A stretch of DNA of 46,936 nt, taken from positions 1-46,936 of the forward strand of contig CAVXYK010000016.1 in NCBI GenBank assembly GCA_963765875.1, read 5' to 3'. Shown in pieces: positions 27,675-36,031 of the stretch; the first letter of the stretch is position 1; the number at the start of each line of letters is the position of its first letter. Both the position numbers and the translations under genes were made by a program. Source of the stretch: JAWKOK01 sp963765875 (GTDB taxonomy: Bacteria; Chloroflexota; Anaerolineae; Caldilineales; Caldilineaceae). Below the pieces are notes generated by a model. The model was not told the DNA's origin. It saw nothing but the letters and a program-made list of their open reading frames with translations, and searched no databases.

Positions 27675-28719
27675 ATGACTCAGATTGTCAAGACCGCCAT
27701 GATCTGGATGCGGTAATGTCGGACAAAATTTCCTACGCCTCCTCGAGATGAAAGAAGAACGTCTGCGCGAGCAGTATGATCTCGGCTTTCGGATCGTAGC
27801 CGTTGCCGACAGCAGTGGCGTTGCGATAGATGCACAGGGCTTTGATCCCGCACAACTGCGCCGACACAAGGAGGCGGGCGGCAAGATCTCGCAGTTGGCC
27901 GGTCACCAATCTGACCAGACGGCGCTGACAATCATCGAGACATCCGAACTCGATCTGGTGCTGGAGGCATCTCCGGTCAATCTGGACGATGGCGAGCCTG
28001 GCCTAAGCATCACCCAAGCCGCACTGGGCCAGGGCATCGATGTCGTCCTGGCCAACAAAGGGCCGCTGGTTCTGGCCTTCGACTCCTTGCACGATCTGGC
28101 GCGCCGACACAACGCGGGGATTGCCTACTCCGCCACCGTCTGCGGGGCACTGCCTGTGATCAACATCGGCCGGCGCGACATGGTGGCCGCGGATATCATC
28201 TCTCTACGCGGCATCTTCAACAGCACATCCAATTTCATCCTCGCGGAAATGGCAACCGGTCGCTCGTTTTCCGAAGCGCTTGATGAAGCTCAGCGACGCG
28301 GCATCGCCGAGGCCGATCCGTCACTGGATGTGGAAGGGTGGGACACAGCCAACAAGTTGGTCATCATTGCCAATAGCTTCCTGGGCGTGGGAGCGACGCT
28401 GGAACAGGTTGTTGTTTCAGGGGTCACCACGATTACGACCGAACAACTGCAGACGGAGATGGCGGCAGGCAACACGATCAAACTGGTTGCTACTGCAACA
28501 CAAACGCCCGAGGGCTACCATCTGTCGGTTGGACCCACCGTGTTGTCATTGGACAGTTTTCTTGGGCGTTGCAGCGGGTGGGAGATGGGGATTGAGATGC
28601 AGAGTGATCTCTACGGGCGCATGTATCATAAGATCTGGGAGCGGGAACCACTGCCCACGGCTGCGGCGATGTTGCGCGATGCGGTCAACTTGAGGCAGGC
28701 ATCGGCTGGGGCGGGATGA
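27675..28719 (+). CDS. hom: Homoserine dehydrogenase (frameshift in the Rossmann motif)
   Basis: The enzyme reduces aspartate semialdehyde to homoserine in threonine and methionine synthesis. The long frame opens only at 27748 (MKEERLREQYDLGFRIVAVADSSG). The real start is ATG 27675, after a perfect GGAGGAG ribosome site. That frame gives MTQIVKTAMI and then stops. Omitting one T near 27701 gives MIGCGNVGQNFLRLLEMKEER, the expected NAD(P) motif GxGNVG, so a single inserted base explains the break. Later signatures are VLANKGPLV, the catalytic region RGIFNSTSNFIL and EADPSLDVEGWDTANKL. The protein would be about 348 residues, a short form without the C-terminal ACT domain. The gene begins 32 bases after the palindromic element. 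Confidence 0.88.
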
Positions 28720-28767
28720 ATAACTGATTGTTGATTGCGGGTGGCCACAGGGCACGCCCCTAAGTGT

Positions 28768-28902
28768 TCAACAGTGAGTCCACTGCAAAAAGAGATCCTG
28801 ACACGAATTTACACGAATGTTCTCTCTGGGGTGACGACATAATTCGTGTAAGTTCGTGACCATTCGTGTCAAAAAAAGACTTCTTGCAGTAGAGTCAACA
28901 GT
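28768..28902. repeat. Solo palindromic element C with 8-bp flanking direct repeats
   Basis: The element 28776-28894 begins GAGTCCACTGCAAAAAG and ends CTTCTTGCAGTAGAG. It is flanked by TCAACAGT at 28768-28775 and again at 28895-28902, as expected of a target duplication. Internal ACACGAATTTACACGAAT is mirrored by ATTCGTGTAAGTTCGTG. Confidence 0.8.
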
Positions 28903-28914
28903 ACTTCACGATTT

Positions 28915-29176
28915 CAGTAGTTCACAATTTCGGAGCGAACTGTCATTCCGACAGAGCGAAGCGACGAGGAATCTCTCCTTGGCGAACCTGAGATTCCTCT
29001 TCCCTCCGGTCATGGCGCTTTGCGCCCACTACGTGTTTGGCCACAGGCGCACAGCGCCAACGCAATGACAAATCGTGAACGACTGGATTTGTCATTCCGA
29101 GCGGGTTTACTGAACCCATTCGCTCTGGAAAACAACCAGCGAAGAATCTTGTTTTGCTTGAATTCGTGAACTACTG
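28915..29176. repeat. Composite inverted-repeat block of the CATTCCGAGCGAAG type
   Basis: The outer arms are CAGTAGTTCAC (28915-28925) and GTGAACTACTG (29166-29176). Inside are TGTCATTCCGACAGAGCGAAG, GAGGAATCTC mirrored by GAGATTCCTC, and a second TGTCATTCCGAGCGGG...GCGAAGAATCTTG. This motif class is also present at 14173-14230. Confidence 0.65.
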
Positions 29177-29203
29177 TTCAATGCATTTTCTTGCGCGCCT
29201 CAC

Positions 29204-30445
29204 TCAATTGGGTTCCTCACCTACAGTCACTTCAAGATCAAACTGTTGATCACCGCTCAGGACGAGGATCCTCGCCGTGTCGCCTACCCGGAACCGATCT
29301 TCCAGGTAAGTTTCCAACTGCTCGTAGCTTGTGATTTCGACATCGTCGATGGCGACCAGAAGATCGCCGCCGACAAAAACGCGCTGGTTGCCGATGATGA
29401 CCTCGCGCTGTGCGCCGACCAGTCCAGCCCGGTCCAACGGGCTGTCCGGATAGACTTGCACCAGAAGCAAGCCGCGATCGGCCGGCAACCCGAGCGCATC
29501 TTTCAATCCCGGCGTCACCGCATAGGCATAGCGGACACCCAACCACGGGTGCCTGTAGTAGCCCAGTTCAAGCAGATCGGGGAGGATGCGACGCACAATG
29601 TCGATGGGCACGGCAAAGCCGACGCCGGCGCTGGTGCCCGATGGACTGAAGATGGCGGTATTGACACCAATGACGCGCCCACTGCTGTCCAGCAAGGGAC
29701 CGCCCGAGTTGCCCCGATTGATGGCCGCGTCCGTCTGGATTACGCCGGTGATGGTCCGCCCGTCTGCGCCTTCAAGGGAACGGCCCAATGCGCTAATGAC
29801 GCCGGTGGTCAGTGTCCGTTCAAATTGACCAAACGGATTGCCGATAGCGATAGCGCGCTGGCCGACACGCAGATTGGCCGATGTGCCCAGTTCAACCGGC
29901 GACAGCAGGCCTTCAGGCGCATCGACTTTAAGCAGCGCCAGATCGGTGCGTGCATCCAGCCCGATTACTGCGGCCGACAAGACTGTGTCATCACTGAAAC
30001 CCACCTCGACTCGCTGTGCACCCTCAACCACATGATAGTTGGTCAAGATATGGCCGGCCCTGTCGAGCACAAACCCGGAACCGACGCCTTCTTCCGGAAT
30101 GGCCTCATAGAAGAATCCACGACGCAACACCCGGGTCGTAATGTTGACGACCGAGGGAGAGACGCGCTCGTAGAGTTCGGTCACCCGGCGTTCGGCAAAG
30201 TCAAGTCCCAACTCATCGATCAGCGCCACATAATTGGCAGCATCATTTTCGCCGAGGGGATCCTCCGAAATCGACGATACCGGTTCAGGTGTCGGCGTAA
30301 AAGTCGGCATCACGGCCGGAGTGCGATTCCCTTCTTCATCTTGCAAAGTGGGCGACACGGTCGCACAGCCGCTCAGGAAGAACAGGGCGAGAATCATCCC
30401 AGCGACGGGAAGAATCTGTCGCTGAAGTGGGCGCCAAAATCGCAT
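29204..30445 (-). CDS. HtrA/DegP-type serine protease, lipoprotein with one PDZ domain
   Basis: This 413-residue S1C protease starts with a lipoprotein signal ending LFFLSGC (lipidated C27), followed by a Pro/Thr/Glu linker. The trypsin-like domain shows the triad H138 (ILTNYHVVEGA), D168 (ARTDLALLKV) and S247 (NRGNSGGPLL). A single PDZ domain follows (about 300-410, with LVQVYPDSPLDRAGL). It acts on the outer face of the membrane in protein quality control. The frame is open to 30511, but the ATG at 30445 starts the signal peptide; 30481 is an alternative. It diverges from the DUF3048 lipoprotein gene across a 309-bp spacer. Confidence 0.92.
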   Translation of the reverse strand: MRFWRPLQRQILPVAGMILALFFLSGCATVSPTLQDEEGNRTPAVMPTFTPTPEPVSSISEDPLGENDAANYVALIDELGLDFAERRVTELYERVSPSVVNITTRVLRRGFFYEAIPEEGVGSGFVLDRAGHILTNYHVVEGAQRVEVGFSDDTVLSAAVIGLDARTDLALLKVDAPEGLLSPVELGTSANLRVGQRAIAIGNPFGQFERTLTTGVISALGRSLEGADGRTITGVIQTDAAINRGNSGGPLLDSSGRVIGVNTAIFSPSGTSAGVGFAVPIDIVRRILPDLLELGYYRHPWLGVRYAYAVTPGLKDALGLPADRGLLLVQVYPDSPLDRAGLVGAQREVIIGNQRVFVGGDLLVAIDDVEITSYEQLETYLEDRFRVGDTARILVLSGDQQFDLEVTVGEEPN

Positions 30446-30754
30446 AGTTTTCGGGTGAATTGGGTTCGGAACGCGGTGCATTCTATAACGTAAGCCTACT
30501 GTGGTATCCATGGCCTTTATGGTATACTAGCCGACACTATTTGATTGATGTATCGGCAACGATTTTTCTCAGTCGAAATCAGCTTTTGAACCGGTTTCGG
30601 CGCCGGGCACCGAAAACAAATCAACCGTCTGTAGAGCAAGACTTTGGGTCACAACACCACGGATATTATCTCCGTAGGGAGTCTGTCTGGCAATTTAGTT
30701 CAGCCGGCGTCCGGTCTCCACAGACAAGTTCTAAGGATATCATACTCGTAACCT
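30446..30754. other. Divergent regulatory spacer, 309 bp
   Basis: It lies between the divergent HtrA and DUF3048 genes. TGGTATACT at 30520-30528 is an extended -10 for the plus strand, implying a leader of about 220 bases. Two short hairpins follow: TTTCGG...CCGAAA (about 30595-30616) and CGGA...TCCG (about 30660-30677). Confidence 0.5.
30520..30528 (+). promoter_or_regulatory. Extended -10 promoter (candidate)
   Basis: TGG-TATACT fits TGN-TATAAT with one change. There is no clear -35 box. It would drive the DUF3048 lipoprotein and possibly the LysM gene. Confidence 0.45.
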
Positions 30755-31900
30755 ATGTCTCGTAGATTTTGGTTCCAATTTCTCGCTCTTCTCGTCATCG
30801 GTTCGGCCCTCGTTGCCTGTGGCAGCGAAAATCCTGAACCGACGCCCACGCCAACCAAGACACCCATGGTAGCCGAAGAGGCGCCGGTGCAGGAAGCGGC
30901 GCCAACCGACACGCCGGCCCCACCTACTGCCGTGCCTGATGTCAATGTTGAGGCAGCCGCGGCGCCGACGCCCTTTCCCGAAAACATGTCGCCTTTCACT
31001 GGCAAAGTCGTCGACAATCCAGAGTGGCTAAAACAGCGGCCGCTCTTCATCTGCATCAACAATGATTCGGTCGGTCGGACAGCCCATAAAGGCCTCAGTC
31101 TCGCCGATCTGGTCTATGAGTATATTGTCGACGGTTTCACCCTGACCCGCATGACCGCCATGTTCCAGAGTCAGGCGGCTGAGTCTGTCGGTCCGGTCCG
31201 ATCGGCCCGCCTGCCCAACATCTGGATGACCTACATGTACGACGGCGCTCTGGCCTGTTCCGGCGGCAGCGATGCCGTTCGCTATCTGCTCAAGAACGAC
31301 GTCGGCTTTCCATATTTGGACGCCGACATCGACGATCCATCTCAGACACGCTATTTTGTCAGCATCGGCGACGACTATCGCACGCGAATGCATACCAGCA
31401 CACAGGGTGTGCGCAACTATCTTACGGACAACGGGCTGAACAAAGAATGGCAACGCCCCGGCTTCGAGTTTAGCGATTCAGCGCCCGCCAATGCTGCCGG
31501 CAATGCATCCAGTGTCCAGATTCCCTACCCCGGCGGCAACAACGTCGAATGGCGCTACGATGCCGCCCAGGATGGCTACCTACGCTTCCAGGGAGGGCAG
31601 CAACAGTTCGACTCAGCGACGAACCAGCCGATTGTAGCCCAGAACGTGATTGCACTCGGCGCTCAGCACGAATTGACCGATATTATCGAAGACAGTCTCG
31701 GCACCAAGGGTGTTGATATCGAACTGTATGGGTTTGGCGACCTGCGCGTCTTCCGAGATGGACAAGTCTACGAGGGTACATGGCGCGCCGATCCCGAGAA
31801 CCCCCCACGCTTGATTGGACCCGGCGAGGTCATCATCCAACTGAAGCCCGGTCAGAGCTGGGTACAGGTGGTTCAGCAGATCACAGACATCGCCTATTAA
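30755..31900 (+). CDS. DUF3048 lipoprotein (YerB-like)
   Basis: This 381-residue exported protein has a signal peptide ending SALVACGS (lipobox, C22) and a 55-residue Pro/Thr/Glu/Ala linker (PEPTPTPTKTPMV). The two DUF3048 domains follow: the N-terminal one with RPLFICINNDSVGRTAHKGLSLADLVYEYIV and VGPVRSARLPNIWM, and the C-terminal one from about residue 225 with FEGGQQQFDS-like and GTWRADPENPPRL segments. YerB-type proteins are widespread in Gram-positive and Chloroflexi genomes; their function is unknown, but they are expected at the cell surface. It is followed 33 bases later by the LysM protein, probably in one operon. Confidence 0.9.
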   Translation: MSRRFWFQFLALLVIGSALVACGSENPEPTPTPTKTPMVAEEAPVQEAAPTDTPAPPTAVPDVNVEAAAAPTPFPENMSPFTGKVVDNPEWLKQRPLFICINNDSVGRTAHKGLSLADLVYEYIVDGFTLTRMTAMFQSQAAESVGPVRSARLPNIWMTYMYDGALACSGGSDAVRYLLKNDVGFPYLDADIDDPSQTRYFVSIGDDYRTRMHTSTQGVRNYLTDNGLNKEWQRPGFEFSDSAPANAAGNASSVQIPYPGGNNVEWRYDAAQDGYLRFQGGQQQFDSATNQPIVAQNVIALGAQHELTDIIEDSLGTKGVDIELYGFGDLRVFRDGQVYEGTWRADPENPPRLIGPGEVIIQLKPGQSWVQVVQQITDIAY

Positions 31901-31933
31901 TGGGTTGGCCTGCACAACAGATTGGAGCCTAAG

Positions 31934-34900
31934 ATGAACACAAACAACGGTCTCCGTTTTTCACCAAGAAGTCTGGCTTACGATACGAGCCAGACTTCTG
32001 AGCGTCCGACATCCCAAGAAGGTCGCACGACGAGAGCGCTTCGCTCCGTGCGTTTCGTGATGCTTGCATTGACGATTTCCGTGATGTTGACAAGTGTCGG
32101 GGTGTTGGCCGGTACTGGGGCCGTTCTAGCCCAGGCTGACCAAGACGCTGATTCAGGAACCTATACGGTTCAACGTGGTGATTCGTGGACAGTCATTGCA
32201 GAACGAAACGGACTTTCCGTCGAGGAACTCAAAGCTGCCAATCCCCAGGCTATTCGTGCCAATGACTGGCTCAATATCGGCGAAGAAATCACGATCCCGG
32301 GCAACGGCAGCGACAACGCCGATGGGGAGGTCGGGACTGACGTCGGCACGGATGCCGATGAAGCAACTGTCCACATTGTCAGCGGCGGCGAATCCTGGAA
32401 CAGCATCGCCAATCTGTACGGTGTGGCAGTCTCCGATCTGATGAACGCCAATCGCCAGGTGCTCCGTGAAAGCGAAGTGCTCCTGCGCGGCGATGAACTC
32501 ACCATTCCCATTGATCGTGAAGGACAGGATGACGCGGGAATCGATGAATCGGATCTTCAAGATCAAGAGACCGAAACTGCGGATGATGTCTCCGCTGAAA
32601 TTGACGAAGCCACAGCCGGAGATACAGCGCCCGAGGAGACAGCGGATGAAGATGCTGACACCGCTTCTGATACAACTTCGTCCGAACCAGCTTCACCTGA
32701 AGCAACAGCAACACCTGAGCAAGAGCCGGCTCCGGAAGTGGAAGACGTGGCTGAAGCAACGCCCGTTGACGATGCCGCCACAGACGATGAAGCGTCAGAT
32801 GATGGCTCGATGGAGGACGACATGCCGGCCGAGCCCGCTGCGGCCGATGGACCACAGACGTACGTAGTGCAGCCCGGCGAATCCTGGAACAGCATTGCTC
32901 GCAAGTTGGGCATTGATCCGTCCAGCCTGTTGGCAGCAAACACAGAAACCGTGCGTCCTGGAGAGGTCCTCTATACCGGTGACGTGCTCATTGTCCCGTC
33001 TGCTGCGGATGACGTGCCGGCAGACAGTGAAGCGCCGGATGAAGAGAGCGCAGATGGCGGCGAATCCGACACCGCGCCCGAGGGCGAAGACGTGGCAGCT
33101 GTTGAACTGCCGTCCTGCCCGGAATTGTTTAGCGAGTACCCTCAAGCGTTGACCGCTGTGATCAACTCGCCTGCGGGTGGGCCTGAAGGGCTGGCAACAT
33201 GGCTGGATGACTGTGGCGCGCTGTCAGAGGAGGCGATTGTCACGCAAGACTGGACGGCTGACGGCGTTGACGATCTGTTGGTGGTCTATACGAATCCGAT
33301 TGCCTCTGGCGGCCAGGTCAGCGACCTCGTGATCTTCAATGCAACCATCGTCGGTGATGATTCTCCGCTCTTTGATGCCAAATACAGAGCGAGAGCGGGC
33401 GGAGACGTCGCCGTGCTGGCCACCGAGGATATCAATGACGATGGGCAAGCCGACATCGTTTGGCTCGACACAACCTGTGGCGCTAGCACCTGTTTTGACA
33501 CGGTCAATGTGCGAAGTTGGAACGGCTCCACCTGGGCTGACTGGACGGACGGTACGATCACAATGGCCTTCGCCAATGTCGATCTGGAAGACATTTCTGA
33601 AGATGGACAAGGATCTGAGATCGTCGCAACCGGCGGCATGTATGGCAGCGTTGGGGCCGGTCCGCAGCGCGCCCGTACCGAAACTTGGGCAAGCGTTGGC
33701 GGCAATTCCTACACCTTGATCGACCAGACATTCAGTTCCAGTGAATGTCTCTATCACACGGTGATGGACGGCAACAGGGCGCTTCTCAATGCGGACATGG
33801 AGGGCTTCGGGGCCGCCGAGGCATACTTTACAGATGCGATCGGTAACAACAACCTGACCAAATGTTGGGTGCGCGACAATGAACTTGAAGAGTTGCGTAC
33901 ATTTAGCTATTTTCGCCTTGCTCAGATCGCAGCATATCAAGATCTGCCGGAGGTCGCCGGCGACGTCGTAGCGGCCTTGAAAGAACTCTATCCCGAGAGC
34001 GAATACGCCAAACTGGCTCAGGTCTGGCTTGATGCCTACAACGCCGGCGATGTTGAGAGCGCCTGCACCGCAGCCTTGGCATACGCCGAAGAGACGCCAA
34101 TCGTATGGGCGATGTTTGCTGACTACGGCTACACAAACCCGACGTTTTCAGCCGAAGGGCTTTGCCCGCAAATCGGTGAAGATGAGCCTGAAGTTATTGT
34201 CGATGAAGGTACTGAGGCAGCGGATGCAACAGATTCAGCCGCTGTCGACGAATCCGAATCGACACCCGAACCGGCGGATGTGGCATCCACGGAGATGGCC
34301 GATGCCTCCGGCGAAGACGACTCTGAGATCGCAGAAAGCGAAGCGGATTTGAGCGACGCTCCCGCGGATGCAGAAATCACCGAAGAGGCGGCAGAGCCGG
34401 ATTCAGAGATCGCTCCGGTCGATTCTTCGTTACCGGAATGCCCGCCCAATGTGGATCGATTTGCCCGCATTCTCCCCGATCTGCTTGTGGCGAAAGAGGG
34501 TGATGTTGCGGCGGTGGAAGCGTGGTTGGAGAGCTGTGAAGCAACCGGCGGGGCCGAAAATCTCATCGTGACGGTCGATTTGAACGAAGACAATACTGAC
34601 GATGTGGTGGTCTTTCCCACCATTATCAGCGATCTAGGATTCGGTCCCGGCGGCAGCCAGGGGTCACTGCTGGTCTACCACGGCCAGGAGGATGGCAGCG
34701 TTGAGTTGGCCTATGAACCGGAGATCTACGGTCAGCCGACCTTCTTGGCTGCTGAAGATCTCAACGATGACGATCAGATTGAATTGGCCTGGATCGTAGA
34801 GAGCTGTGCTGCCTTTTGCGTGATAGAAGTACAGATGGTTTCCTGGAACGGCAGCGAGTACGAATCGGCCATTGAACCCGGCGCAACCATCGCCGTGGGT

Positions 34901-35536
34901 ACAGCTCGCTTCGAGCCGGTGGGCAACAATACCGCCGGGGCCGGGCAATCACTTGTGCTGGAGGGGGGCGTGAGCGGTCAGCCGGATGGTGGCCTCGCCA
35001 CGTCCCATACGGAAATCTGGCAGAGTATCGAAGGCGCTCCTTTTCAGCGAGTCGATTGGATCTATGATCGCGAAGCTGAGGGCAATGATTGCCTGGGGTT
35101 GAGACTCGTGGAAGCCGATATGGCGCTTCACGCTTCCGACGCCATTGGCTATGGCAAGGCCATCGACCTATACTCGCAGGCGCTCGACCCATCGCTGCTG
35201 GCATGCAGCCTATACGGCATCCCTGGAGACGACGAGTTGATTCTCCTCCAAGGTCTTGCCAGCTTCAGGCTGATGCAAGCCCAGGCGCTGGACGGCGATA
35301 CCATCGCCGCACGTGCGACGCTGCTGGCGCTGCAGGCCGGGCAACCGGATGCCGACTATACCAGGGCCGCAACACAGTGGTTGGAGACCTACACGGCCAC
35401 GGGCAATGCAGCGAATGCCTGCTCAGATGTCGAGTCTATTTTCGCAGAAAATGAAGACCTGTGGAAGATCACGGATCACTTCGGTTACAATCATCCGGCA
35501 TTGCCGGCTCAGCAGATCTGTTTCGTGCCGGAGTAG
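31934..35536 (+). CDS. Large secreted LysM protein with internally duplicated module
   Basis: This is a 1200-residue exported protein. A cytoplasmic N-terminus of 40 residues precedes a signal/anchor segment (about 41-66, ending GAVLAQA). Three LysM domains at about 76-122, 146-192 and 309-355 share (R/G)GxSWxxIA...IP patterns and would bind peptidoglycan. Acidic linkers rich in Asp, Glu, Ala and Thr separate them. Two related modules of about 350 residues follow (392-735 and 832-1200). Each begins LP(S/E)CP, has an aspartate-rich repeat (DINDDGQADIVWL and DLNDDDQIELAWI), a WNGS segment, and a TPR-like helical end closing with a DYGYTNP / DHFGYNHP motif. Cysteines are conserved between modules. 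I know no named family for the module. The start at 31934 is preferred over 31922. Function unknown; probably cell-surface. Confidence 0.85.
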   Translation: MNTNNGLRFSPRSLAYDTSQTSERPTSQEGRTTRALRSVRFVMLALTISVMLTSVGVLAGTGAVLAQADQDADSGTYTVQRGDSWTVIAERNGLSVEELKAANPQAIRANDWLNIGEEITIPGNGSDNADGEVGTDVGTDADEATVHIVSGGESWNSIANLYGVAVSDLMNANRQVLRESEVLLRGDELTIPIDREGQDDAGIDESDLQDQETETADDVSAEIDEATAGDTAPEETADEDADTASDTTSSEPASPEATATPEQEPAPEVEDVAEATPVDDAATDDEASDDGSMEDDMPAEPAAADGPQTYVVQPGESWNSIARKLGIDPSSLLAANTETVRPGEVLYTGDVLIVPSAADDVPADSEAPDEESADGGESDTAPEGEDVAAVELPSCPELFSEYPQALTAVINSPAGGPEGLATWLDDCGALSEEAIVTQDWTADGVDDLLVVYTNPIASGGQVSDLVIFNATIVGDDSPLFDAKYRARAGGDVAVLATEDINDDGQADIVWLDTTCGASTCFDTVNVRSWNGSTWADWTDGTITMAFANVDLEDISEDGQGSEIVATGGMYGSVGAGPQRARTETWASVGGNSYTLIDQTFSSSECLYHTVMDGNRALLNADMEGFGAAEAYFTDAIGNNNLTKCWVRDNELEELRTFSYFRLAQIAAYQDLPEVAGDVVAALKELYPESEYAKLAQVWLDAYNAGDVESACTAALAYAEETPIVWAMFADYGYTNPTFSAEGLCPQIGEDEPEVIVDEGTEAADATDSAAVDESESTPEPADVASTEMADASGEDDSEIAESEADLSDAPADAEITEEAAEPDSEIAPVDSSLPECPPNVDRFARILPDLLVAKEGDVAAVEAWLESCEATGGAENLIVTVDLNEDNTDDVVVFPTIISDLGFGPGGSQGSLLVYHGQEDGSVELAYEPEIYGQPTFLAAEDLNDDDQIELAWIVESCAAFCVIEVQMVSWNGSEYESAIEPGATIAVGTARFEPVGNNTAGAGQSLVLEGGVSGQPDGGLATSHTEIWQSIEGAPFQRVDWIYDREAEGNDCLGLRLVEADMALHASDAIGYGKAIDLYSQALDPSLLACSLYGIPGDDELILLQGLASFRLMQAQALDGDTIAARATLLALQAGQPDADYTRAATQWLETYTATGNAANACSDVESIFAENEDLWKITDHFGYNHPALPAQQICFVPE

Positions 35537-35600
35537 CCGCGGTCTAGCGGTCGGTTGCAGAGACACGAAATAGAACGCGTATCAAGGACAAAGTAATAGC

Positions 35601-35972
35601 ATGGAACGTACATTTTTTATCATAGCCAGCTTGCTGGGCGCACTGTCGGTGGCGCTGGGCGCATTTGGGGCCCACGCATTAGAGGCGCGAATCTCTGCCG
35701 ATCTGCTCCAGACCTACGAGACGGCCGTCCGCTATCAGTTCTTCCATGTCATCGCTCTCTTCATCGCAGCGATGGCCATCGGTCGCTATCCCGATAGCAA
35801 TATGGGGACGGTTGCAGGTTGGTTGTTCATCGTGGGGATTGTGCTCTTCTCTGGCAGTCTCTACCTGCTGATCGCAAGCGGCCAACGCTGGATGGGGGCC
35901 ATCACGCCGCTCGGCGGCGTCGCCTTCATCGCCGGCTGGATCTGCCTGGCAGTGGCTGCCTGGCGCAGCTAG
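35601..35972 (+). CDS. DUF423 (YgdD-like) membrane protein
   Basis: This 123-residue protein has four membrane helices. The start RTFFIIASLLGALSVALGAF followed by GAHALEARIS, YQFFHVIALF and the end GGVAFIAGWICLAVAAWRS are diagnostic of DUF423. The function is not known. A ribosome site (AAGGAC) lies upstream of the ATG at 35601. It ends just before a strong terminator at 35994-36031. Confidence 0.9.
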   Translation: MERTFFIIASLLGALSVALGAFGAHALEARISADLLQTYETAVRYQFFHVIALFIAAMAIGRYPDSNMGTVAGWLFIVGIVLFSGSLYLLIASGQRWMGAITPLGGVAFIAGWICLAVAAWRS

Positions 35973-35993
35973 AGTTCAAAAAGTGAGAGCAAA

Positions 35994-36031
35994 AAAAATA
36001 GCCGGGCGAGGAAACTCGCCCGGCTATTTTT
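35994..36031. terminator. Bidirectional Rho-independent terminator
   Basis: GCCGGGCGAG (36001-36010) and CTCGCCCGGC (36015-36024) form a perfect stem around a GAAA tetraloop. It is flanked by AAAAATA and TATTTTT, which extend the pairing and provide T-tracts on both strands. The stop codon of the convergent DUF58 gene (36024-36026) lies within it. Confidence 0.95.

Larger units (their letters stand above)
28720..29203. other. 484-bp spacer of interspersed repeats
   Basis: It holds the solo 119-bp element (28776-28894) and then a composite palindromic block (28915-29176). No gene is apparent. It separates hom from the convergent HtrA gene. Confidence 0.65.

Noticed and set aside
14006..29203. 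CRISPR array in the repeat-rich spacers
   Set aside because: Repeats are few, palindromic or dispersed, not regularly spaced with unique spacers, and no cas gene is present.
29246..30493. A 415-codon plus-strand open frame
   Set aside because: It lies opposite the well-supported HtrA gene and has no family signature.
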